A stretch of DNA of 64,000 nucleotides from Desulfobacteraceae bacterium. Lineage in GTDB: Bacteria > Desulfobacterota > Desulfobacteria > Desulfobacterales > Desulfobacteraceae. The notes under the pieces are model-generated. The model saw nothing but the letters and a program-made list of their open reading frames with translations. It was not told where the DNA came from and ran no database searches. The stretch spans positions 124,001 through 188,000 of the forward strand of contig JADGFI010000008.1 in assembly GCA_016743945.1 (NCBI GenBank), in the 5' to 3' direction. This document shows, one piece after another, positions 54,632 to 61,346 of the stretch. Every line of letters starts with the position of its first letter. Position 1 is the stretch's first letter. Position numbers and translations under genes: made by a program.

Positions 54632-54682
54632 TCAGTCAGACTGATTGGCTTTTACCTATCCTGAAATTATGGGTTCTGTCAA
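54632..54682 (-). promoter_or_regulatory. nik operon promoter with palindrome near the start site
   Basis: TTGACA is perfect (54682-54677); a weak -10 (ATAGGT or TAGGTA) lies about 17-18 bases on. A palindrome TCAGTC-A-GACTGA (54632-54644) lies at the predicted transcript start, a usual place for a repressor. The spacing and the -10 quality are uncertain, and it does not match the NikR box of Escherichia coli. Confidence 0.4.
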
Positions 54683-54706
54683 CATGCAATTTTGTTTTTT
54701 TTGATT

Positions 54707-55078
54707 TTATTTTTTGATCCAGGCCCCATTGGAATTTTGAAAGAATTCACCGGGTATTGCCCTTTTGGCAAGGGCAATGGCCCGCCGTTTTTCCACCAGA
54801 TCAAGGGAGGTGTTCTGCTGTTTTGCAATATGGGTGTAAATGGCTTTTCTGTCTTTATTTTCACTTGTGACAAGGGCTTCCTGGCTTTTTTGTCCGGTGA
54901 CAAAAGCAAGATAGCCTCGATTGCTTTCCCCCACAATCCCCTGGGTCTTCAACGCAACAATGGCGGGCAGCCTTTGTTTCATGCGTTCTTCAATCCCGGC
55001 AGCCACAGAAGTACCGATAAATACCAATACTCCCAAAAGAACCAGTACTATTACAATGAGTGTCTTTCTCTCGTTCAT
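54707..55078 (-). CDS. ydbL: YdbL family DUF1318 periplasmic protein
   Basis: A 123-residue exported protein with a long N-terminal hydrophobic segment (residues 7-27, TLIVIVLVLLGVLVFIG) serving as signal peptide or anchor. The DUF1318 core has RMKQRLPAIVALKTQGIVGESNRGYLAFVTG and ENKDRKAIYTHIAKQQNTSLDLVEKRRAIALAKRAIPGEF. It lies at the end of ydbH-ynbE-ydbL with AGGAGG upstream. In Escherichia coli YdbL and YnbE assist the AsmA-like YdbH in phospholipid transport between membranes. Confidence 0.9.
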   Translation of the reverse strand: MNERKTLIVIVLVLLGVLVFIGTSVAAGIEERMKQRLPAIVALKTQGIVGESNRGYLAFVTGQKSQEALVTSENKDRKAIYTHIAKQQNTSLDLVEKRRAIALAKRAIPGEFFQNSNGAWIKK

Positions 55079-55092
55079 TTTTCCTCCTAAAT

Positions 55093-55305
55093 CTATTTTA
55101 ACGTCTCTTTTTTAATTTTATCTTCAGCAGCGTCAATATCATTGAAAAAATCATCCAGGGCCCTGTCTACCTTTACATTTACATCGATGGTGATATGAAT
55201 CGGCTTAATTTCAACGGGCTTGACCTCTACCTGGTGGCTGGATTGACAGCCGGCCAGGACAAATAAAATAAGAAATATTGGTGTAAAACATAATGGTCGT
55301 GTCAT
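55093..55305 (-). CDS. ynbE: YnbE-like outer-membrane lipoprotein
   Basis: A 70-residue lipoprotein. The lipobox is LAGC (mature protein starts CQSSHQVEVK), and the C-terminal part (HITIDVNVKVDRALDDFFNDIDAAEDKI) fits YnbE, which joins the end of YdbH. ATG 55305 with GGAG upstream is preferred over 55320, which would start one base inside ydbH. It should be lipidated by the lgt and lspA products of this window. Confidence 0.85.
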   Translation of the reverse strand: MTRPLCFTPIFLILFVLAGCQSSHQVEVKPVEIKPIHITIDVNVKVDRALDDFFNDIDAAEDKIKKETLK

Positions 55306-55319
55306 ACCCTCTCCTTTCA

Positions 55320-57974
55320 TTAATTAAAAATACTATTTAGTTTATTACCAAATTTTAAGACCCGGTTAAAGGGAAGTTTTAAATTCACATTCAGTTTAAT
55401 TCCCTGGAACTTTGATCCGGGACTTGTTGCGTCCACCCGAACAAAGGATCCAATTTCTTGTTGATACTCAAAGGGCAGAAGTCTGGCTGGTTTTCCATCC
55501 AGTTCTAACTTCATGTACAAGGTATCTTCAAGCGTGTTCAGCTCAAGCTTGGCCCATTGATATTCAAAATCTTTCAGGGCCTCACGGGCCAGGTCCAATT
55601 GGACAAACTCCGGTGTACCAAAAGGAATACCGGCGGTGAGTGTTTGTGTGTTCTCAATCACCACCTTTCCCCCTTGTCCAGGCGTGGAGAACAAAAACCC
55701 CTTGTCAAAGGAAATATCGCCGTTTGAATAGACCAGGGGTATTCTTCCGCTTAACGTGCCTTTTCCCTCTGCATGGAAGGCGCCTATCTGTTCTAGTAGA
55801 TCCGACAATTCCAGCCTGTCACAATACAGGATCAAAGAAAGGAGATTGTCTTTGCCGGGCAGTCGGATGGACTCGGTTGAGACCAATCCGTTGCACCAGT
55901 TAAAACGAAGATTTTCAATATTGATGGCGTTACCATCTTCTATGCTGAACCGCACCTTTGCAGTATCCAATTCAAACTGGTTGACCTGAATCTTGTCAAT
56001 GGTCAGAACCTGGCCGGGTATTGACTCAGGCACCATCAGATCATTAAAGTCAATACGGCCTGCAATTCCCCTAAGGGAAAGGTTCATGTCCGGAAAAAAA
56101 AGGTTCCCCCCATCCATCACGATGGCGGCGTGGGACTTCATCCCATGGTGTTTATATTCAATGGTCCCCTTTGATGATAATTGTACCGAAGAATCCTCTC
56201 CCAGGGTTAAGGCTGGCATTATTTTTTTCATGTGGGCCGGCATCAACAAGAAGGGATCGATCACAAAATTGATCCTGGCAGATGGGTCTGCCCCCCCTGC
56301 CCTGCCGTCAAACCCAAGATTAAAATTGTCTATTCCCGCTATTGTTGCCTGACCCTCCAGCGCGACTCCCAACAACTCGCTTTGGGTGATCTTCCCCACA
56401 AGAGTGGCCGTAAATTTATTATCGTAGTCAATTTCCTTTATGGAGAAGGACCCGGGAATATTCTCATTTTTAAAGGGGAACACAAGGGGAAGCCGTGCAT
56501 TGATGCCAACCGCTTTTATGTTGACCTCAGAAGCATCGATTTTGGCAGCATTTATCCTAGTGTCCAAATGAATCAAGGGATCCATTTGTTTTGTAACCCT
56601 CGCGTTACCCGTTAGCGTTGCCCCCATGATTTCTGCCTGCCCGGCTTTAGAGAACAGTTTGATTTTGGACAAATCCGATTGGATATCAAAATCAAGCCCC
56701 TTTCCTTGGTCTGAGAAATCTCCTTTAATCCCTGAGGTGAAAGCAAAATTTTTAACCAAAAGCCGGTCTTTATTTCGGGTTACCATGAGATTTTGACAAC
56801 TCAATAAAACCTTCCCGGTCTGGTGGGCCAGATCTCCTTTTAATGAAAATAAAAGCCGGGGATGATCAAAACGATACTCCTGGGAGGAAGTGACCCGGTC
56901 AATAGAATTTAGGGCAACAGAATTTACGGCCTTGTTTTTTATGGTCAGATCAAAAAAAGAGGGGGGATTTTTTTCTTGAGCCAGGTCAAGCGAAAAGTGC
57001 ATCGCCAGGGTCGGAGTAAGGGAACTTGCCAGGTCAAAACCACCGGAAACTGCAATTTTTTCGGCCTGTTTTTCCCAGGAGGCGGTTAAATTTTTAATCT
57101 GTGTGCCGGGAAATTTGGGAAGATCAAGTTTTACTTGAGACAGGGACAATTGCCAGGTGGTATCACTGCAGATTTTTAAAATATCAATATCCACTGGACC
57201 TGAAATCCTGAGAGTTTCAACTTGTGGAAAAAAGTCGGCCAGAACCTCCGGGTGAAAGGCGGGGGCCTGGATCCTTACCCTCTCAATACCATCGGTTAAG
57301 TCTCCTGCAATGATGGTTTTAATGGTTTGACCCAGGGGATAAAACCGGGCGTTGAGAACAGCTTTTTTCTTCCGGGTATTCAGGGAAGACAGAACCTCAA
57401 AGGGGATTAAAATTTTTTTACCCCTAGTTGTAATAGACAAAGTTGCATTTTTTAACACCACCTGTTTGGGTAAAAAGTCCAAAAAAGAGTCCAGGTGAAC
57501 CGGTGGGATATCAACTGTATCATCCTGATTCTTTTGGGCATCCTGATCCTCTTGGGCACCCTTATCCTCTTGGGCGTTATTGATTTTACCGAGGAATTTT
57601 TCCCCGTTGAGACGCAATTGGTTGTCGGCATCCACCTGGGCATAAAGATTCAGCCCAAAAATTGTTATTTTTTCAAGTTCAAATTTTTTTAAATCCTTAA
57701 GGTGGTATTGAAAATCCACTATATCTGCAGACAGCATCTGGCCAATATGGATGCGGCTCACAAGGGCATGGGTCAACCCAATTTTCTCTATTTTGAATTT
57801 CAGATCCGATGGGACCAGCCCCTGGGGGAGGGCCTTTGGTAAGTGTCGTTGAATTAAGCGCTCAACAAGGAGGGTATCAACAAGAACCGGTAGGGCAAGA
57901 AACAATGCCTGTCCAATGATCACCAGAGCCAGGAGCGATAAAAATAAATATTTTATAAAGACTTTAAATCGCAT
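55320..57974 (-). CDS. ydbH: YdbH family AsmA-like intermembrane phospholipid transport protein
   Basis: An 884-residue protein anchored by one N-terminal membrane span (about residues 8-32) with a long periplasmic beta-strand groove, as in the AsmA/TamB/YhdP group. It bridges inner and outer membrane for phospholipid movement. The conserved C-terminal part has EGKGTLSGRIPLVYSNGDISFDKGFLFS and LKLPFNRVLKFG. A short charged repeat near residue 145 (AQEDKGAQEDQDAQKNQDD) is a low-complexity insert. It starts with an 11-base overlap with the rhomboid gene and ends one base inside the ynbE region. The match is from overall pattern and the two small neighbours. Confidence 0.85.
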   Translation of the reverse strand: MRFKVFIKYLFLSLLALVIIGQALFLALPVLVDTLLVERLIQRHLPKALPQGLVPSDLKFKIEKIGLTHALVSRIHIGQMLSADIVDFQYHLKDLKKFELEKITIFGLNLYAQVDADNQLRLNGEKFLGKINNAQEDKGAQEDQDAQKNQDDTVDIPPVHLDSFLDFLPKQVVLKNATLSITTRGKKILIPFEVLSSLNTRKKKAVLNARFYPLGQTIKTIIAGDLTDGIERVRIQAPAFHPEVLADFFPQVETLRISGPVDIDILKICSDTTWQLSLSQVKLDLPKFPGTQIKNLTASWEKQAEKIAVSGGFDLASSLTPTLAMHFSLDLAQEKNPPSFFDLTIKNKAVNSVALNSIDRVTSSQEYRFDHPRLLFSLKGDLAHQTGKVLLSCQNLMVTRNKDRLLVKNFAFTSGIKGDFSDQGKGLDFDIQSDLSKIKLFSKAGQAEIMGATLTGNARVTKQMDPLIHLDTRINAAKIDASEVNIKAVGINARLPLVFPFKNENIPGSFSIKEIDYDNKFTATLVGKITQSELLGVALEGQATIAGIDNFNLGFDGRAGGADPSARINFVIDPFLLMPAHMKKIMPALTLGEDSSVQLSSKGTIEYKHHGMKSHAAIVMDGGNLFFPDMNLSLRGIAGRIDFNDLMVPESIPGQVLTIDKIQVNQFELDTAKVRFSIEDGNAINIENLRFNWCNGLVSTESIRLPGKDNLLSLILYCDRLELSDLLEQIGAFHAEGKGTLSGRIPLVYSNGDISFDKGFLFSTPGQGGKVVIENTQTLTAGIPFGTPEFVQLDLAREALKDFEYQWAKLELNTLEDTLYMKLELDGKPARLLPFEYQQEIGSFVRVDATSPGSKFQGIKLNVNLKLPFNRVLKFGNKLNSIFN

Positions 57975-58938
57975 TTTTAATCTGAATGGTTAAAAACAGA
58001 TCCCCTTTTTTATGGTCTGGAAAGGTTTTTCCCATACCGGCCAGCCGAAGCCGTGTCCCTTTTTTAACACCGGGTGGAACTGTTACCTTGTACAAGGGAT
58101 TATAAAATCCCCAGGGAATACTAACCATTTTCTTGGTGCCGGTCAACGCTTCCAAAGAAGAGACTTCCATCTGGCCGTAAAGGTCAGGACCAAAATCCAT
58201 GGAGTGGGTCACGATGACCTGGAGTTTTGGGGTGGTTTTTTTTCGGGTAATTTTATTGAGCCTTGCCTGGGTGCCGGTTTTGGGTACTAGCTGATTCAAT
58301 TTCACCAGGACAATGCCGGCAATAAATCCCCCGATATGCGCCCACCAGGCAATGCCTGCTCCTGATCCACTTCCGGCGGCATTTAAAAACTGCATCAAAA
58401 ACCAGACGCCAAGAAAAATAAAGGCAGGTATTTCAAGAATCCAGGGAATGATAATAATGGGAATCAAGGTGAGAATTTTAGATCTTGGGTACAAAAGAAA
58501 ATATGCCCCCATAACCCCGGCAATGGCGCCGCTTGCCCCAATGGTAGGCGCAAGGGAGGTGGGGTTTAAAAGAAAATGGAAACCACCGGAAATAAGGCCG
58601 GAAAGAATATAAAACCCAATGAATCTCACAGATCCGAAATGGGCTTCAATATTATCCCCGAATATATATAAAAACCACATATTCCCTAAAAAGTGCCAGA
58701 AACCACCATGGAAAAACATATAGGACAACAAGGAAAACACTTTGTTTGTCAGGGAAAAATGCCGGGACAAATCCCAAACGGTATACTTTCCCGGCACCAG
58801 TCCATAAATATAAAAAATAGCTTCATTGTTCAACCCCAGTTGAAGTTGATATAAAAACACCAAAAGGGTTATTCCCATAATGGCATAGCAGGCAATGGGG
58901 ATGCTGTCTGTGGGTTGATTGTCCCGAAGGGGAATCAT
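57964..58938 (-). CDS. Rhomboid family intramembrane protease with a DnaJ-like C-terminal domain
   Basis: A 324-residue membrane protease. Residues 1-230 form the rhomboid core with six or seven spans: the loop motif HGGFWHFLGNMWFLYIFG, the catalytic Ser in IGASGAIAG and the catalytic His in WWAHIGGFIAG. The last ~90 residues are soluble: DLYGQMEVSSLEALTG, KMVSIPWGF and VTVPPGVKKGTRLRLAG followed by GDLFLTIQIK, which closely resembles the C-terminal substrate-binding domain of DnaJ/CbpA. The start overlaps the YpsA-like gene by four bases and its end overlaps ydbH by 11. A protease with a client-binding domain facing the cytoplasm is inferred. Confidence 0.9.
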   Translation of the reverse strand: MIPLRDNQPTDSIPIACYAIMGITLLVFLYQLQLGLNNEAIFYIYGLVPGKYTVWDLSRHFSLTNKVFSLLSYMFFHGGFWHFLGNMWFLYIFGDNIEAHFGSVRFIGFYILSGLISGGFHFLLNPTSLAPTIGASGAIAGVMGAYFLLYPRSKILTLIPIIIIPWILEIPAFIFLGVWFLMQFLNAAGSGSGAGIAWWAHIGGFIAGIVLVKLNQLVPKTGTQARLNKITRKKTTPKLQVIVTHSMDFGPDLYGQMEVSSLEALTGTKKMVSIPWGFYNPLYKVTVPPGVKKGTRLRLAGMGKTFPDHKKGDLFLTIQIKNAI

Positions 58939-59753
58939 TTAATAACCCTAAGGCAATAGTGGGTTTCAAGCAATTGCTTCAAGGATTTTAAAATTTCCAT
59001 CACCCCGTCTTCAATGGTAAAGGTTGTGGGATCCATTCCCCTTCGTATTTGTGTGAAAAGTGCTGGGTTTTCGGAATCAAAGCCCAGGAGAAGTTTTAGA
59101 TAATCCAGCCATCCAAAATAGAGAAATTGGATGTTTGCTTTAGGAAGTCTGGCAATAAATGTTTTTGTTTTAAGGGGGAGTTCCCGGGCAATCAGCTCAA
59201 TTGCCTCTTGTTTTGTCTTGGGGAAATTTCCTTTAACACAAGGGGTTGGAATAAGGGCTTTTATGGTTTCTTCTTCCGGGGAATCAAGAAACATCATATA
59301 TAATACGGCTTCAAGAATGGATTTTACATCACCATATATTCCCGGGTCATTACTTGCCCGGGGCCCTGCCACATTTAAAATTTCAATTTGATTTTCCAGG
59401 ATAAATGACTGCAATATGATGGCGGCTTCAAAGGAGTCATTATTGGCAAGGTTAATATGGCAGTTGGGCTTTCCCGCAATTTTTGCAAATACCTTGGTTA
59501 ACTCAGACCCTTTGGTAAGTCTTCCCCTTGATAAGATGACAGTGCCATGGGAATCTTGAATATTTTGTTTTGTCCGGCTTGGGTAATCTGCGGTGTCCAT
59601 TTCCCTTAGCCGATATTTTAGGGGCAATGGTCCGGATTCTGTTTTTCTTCCCCTGGGGATCCATCCGCCATGGGGAATGCTTAATTTAATGGCAAGATCA
59701 ATTGCCGCGCGATCAGCCCCTGTTTGCCCACCTGAAATAATTTTTTTTAACAT
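58935..59753 (-). CDS. YpsA/molybdenum-cofactor-carrier-like SLOG protein with C-terminal domain
   Basis: A 272-residue soluble protein. The N-terminal ~155 residues match the putative MoCo-carrier/YpsA group of the SLOG fold: KIISGGQTGADRAAIDLA, GWIPRGRKTESGPLP, RTKQNIQDSHGTVILSRG and EILNVAGPRASNDPGIYG. This pocket binds nucleotide-like ligands. The C-terminal ~110 residues begin KTKQEAIELIARELPLKTKTF and resemble a small domain that often follows (I recall DUF6794). It stands first in a minus-strand run with the rhomboid and ydbH genes, with which it overlaps by four bases. Ligand unknown. Confidence 0.8.
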   Translation of the reverse strand: MLKKIISGGQTGADRAAIDLAIKLSIPHGGWIPRGRKTESGPLPLKYRLREMDTADYPSRTKQNIQDSHGTVILSRGRLTKGSELTKVFAKIAGKPNCHINLANNDSFEAAIILQSFILENQIEILNVAGPRASNDPGIYGDVKSILEAVLYMMFLDSPEEETIKALIPTPCVKGNFPKTKQEAIELIARELPLKTKTFIARLPKANIQFLYFGWLDYLKLLLGFDSENPALFTQIRRGMDPTTFTIEDGVMEILKSLKQLLETHYCLRVIK

Positions 59754-59856
59754 ATAAAAATCCTGGGGTTTATTTAAAAATTCCTTTTTAATAATACCAG
59801 TAAAGGGTATAAGTTCAATACTATTTTACGTTTAACCTAGGATTAGTGTCGATTGA

Positions 59857-60417
59857 ATGAATATACCGTCGAAAGAGGAATGTTTCCAGCTTATCCATAA
59901 GATGGATATGATGGATCACATCATTGACCACTCCATAATGGTCAGCAATGTGGCGTTGTGCCTTTGCCGATTTCTGGGGGGGAAATTTCCCCATCTTAAT
60001 CTTGAAGGGGTTCGCTCTGCCGCCCTTCTCCACGATATCACCAAGACAAGAAGTTTTAGCACAGGCGAAGTGCATTCTCAAACAGGCGGTCTTCTCTTGG
60101 AAAAGATGGGATATCCTGAGATTGGAAATATTATCCGCCAACATGTTATGCTGGATACCTGCACCCCGGACACCCCTGTGTCGGAACAAGAAATTGTCAA
60201 TTATTCAGATAAAAGGGTGCTACATGATCAGGTCGTTTCCCTGGAAAAACGCTTGGAATATATAAAGGTTAGATATGGCACCAAACCCGAATTCAAAGAC
60301 CGGATTCAACTCATGTGGACCAAGACCGTGAAGCTTGAACAAAAGCTGTTCAAACAACTCCCCTTTGAACCGCACAAGTTATCGGATTATGTATTGCCTG
60401 TCATTAAAAAAGAATAA
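59857..60417 (+). CDS. HD-domain protein
   Basis: A 186-residue cytoplasmic protein. The HD domain spans about residues 12-120, with H in DHIIDHSIMVSNVA, the HD pair in AALLHDITKTR and later His in HSQTGG and RQHVMLD. The family includes phosphohydrolases of nucleotides; this resembles the YqeK/HDIG-type small proteins. The C-terminal 65 residues are helical and charged. No clear ribosome site is seen. It lies alone on the plus strand between minus-strand genes. Substrate unknown. Confidence 0.88.
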   Translation: MNIPSKEECFQLIHKMDMMDHIIDHSIMVSNVALCLCRFLGGKFPHLNLEGVRSAALLHDITKTRSFSTGEVHSQTGGLLLEKMGYPEIGNIIRQHVMLDTCTPDTPVSEQEIVNYSDKRVLHDQVVSLEKRLEYIKVRYGTKPEFKDRIQLMWTKTVKLEQKLFKQLPFEPHKLSDYVLPVIKKE

Positions 60418-60423
60418 AAATAA

Positions 60424-60792
60424 TTAGTCTACAACATAGCATTGCACAAGATTGAACAAATCATTTATGGCAAATGGTTTTCCCAAAAAAGCGTCTGCAC
60501 CGGCAAGCGCCGCTTTTTTTTCATTGGCATCCACCCCGGACATGATAATAAAAATTTTTTCAGGGGATTGGTGTTTTATCTTTGCCATGAGTTCAAATCC
60601 ACCCCTGTTTTCCATATCAACATCACAAATTACCATATCGGCATTGTTGCCATCCTGGATATATTGCCATGCAGCCTGACTGGTTTCAAAGGATAGAACT
60701 TTTCGATTTACGCAATAGGTCAGGGCATTTACCATCAACTCCCGGATTCCGGAATCATCATCCACCACCAAAATTTTAACGTTCTCAAGAAT
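60424..60792 (-). CDS. Response-regulator receiver protein, probable ATT start
   Basis: A single receiver domain. The longest standard reading begins at TTG 60771 (MVVDDD), which would cut off the first beta strand. Reading upstream in frame gives LENVKILVVDDD, a normal receiver N-terminus, with a GGGGAGG ribosome site (60807-60801) exactly eight bases before an ATT codon at 60792; the next stop upstream is TAA and no ATG or GTG is in frame. The 122-residue product has the acceptor Asp in MVICDVDMEN, Ser in IIMSGVDAN and Lys in FLGKPFA. An ATT start is rare, so a sequencing error is an alternative. Confidence 0.8.
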   Translation of the reverse strand: MLENVKILVVDDDSGIRELMVNALTYCVNRKVLSFETSQAAWQYIQDGNNADMVICDVDMENRGGFELMAKIKHQSPEKIFIIMSGVDANEKKAALAGADAFLGKPFAINDLFNLVQCYVVD

Positions 60793-60803
60793 GAATATTA
60801 CCT

Positions 60804-60831
60804 CCCCACAGGATTAAAGCCCCACAGGATT
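60804..60831. repeat. 12-bp tandem direct repeat at the ribosome site of the receiver gene
   Basis: CCCCACAGGATT occurs twice, at 60804-60815 and 60820-60831, with a 4-base spacer (16-bp period). The first copy includes part of the ribosome binding site of the minus-strand receiver gene. Confidence 0.85.
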
Positions 60832-60838
60832 GATGGCA

Positions 60839-61273
60839 TCAGGCGGCCATCAGCACATCATGGAACAAGGACAACTTTTGCCGGGGGAATGCAATTTGCG
60901 TAATCATCTCGATATTATCGAGAACTGCTTCCCGGCGGTGAAATCCCAGGGGATAATCTTCGCAAATAATGGCTGTTGCCATGACACTTAATAATCTAAC
61001 CCGTTCCTTAAAAAGATGGGAAGACGCCCTGGACCCGAGAAATGAAAAATTTACCTTTGGAATTGTTTTAAAAATAAGGGTGGCTGTTTCCAGAGCCGCC
61101 TTTTTTCTAAAATCCCCTCCGGGGTATCCCTTAAGCTTGGCTTTCACCATCACAATCAACAGATGAAGATGCATAAGGAAAAGCTGGTGTTCATCCACCT
61201 TGTTATTTGTGATATGTGCGGCACCGAATCGTTTCATTCCCAAAATCTCATAGCTAAAATTAAGGATGGGCAT
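60839..61273 (-). CDS. Hypothetical protein with an internal repeat
   Basis: A 144-residue soluble protein of no family I know. Two similar segments are visible: GYPGGDFRKKAALETATLIF (about residues 48-67) and DYPLGFHRREAVLDNIEMIT (about 104-123), both Y-P-x-G-x-x-R-x-x-A followed by a helix. The start at 61273 has GGGGGGA upstream and is preferred over 61300. It is between the dynamin-like gene and the receiver gene on the same strand; a shared transcript is likely. Function unknown. Confidence 0.75.
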   Translation of the reverse strand: MPILNFSYEILGMKRFGAAHITNNKVDEHQLFLMHLHLLIVMVKAKLKGYPGGDFRKKAALETATLIFKTIPKVNFSFLGSRASSHLFKERVRLLSVMATAIICEDYPLGFHRREAVLDNIEMITQIAFPRQKLSLFHDVLMAA

Positions 61274-61346
61274 TAAAATTATCCCCCCAGATAAATACAA
61301 AACACCTGCTATCCATTATCATAGTTGGGCAAAAATTCAATGGTTT

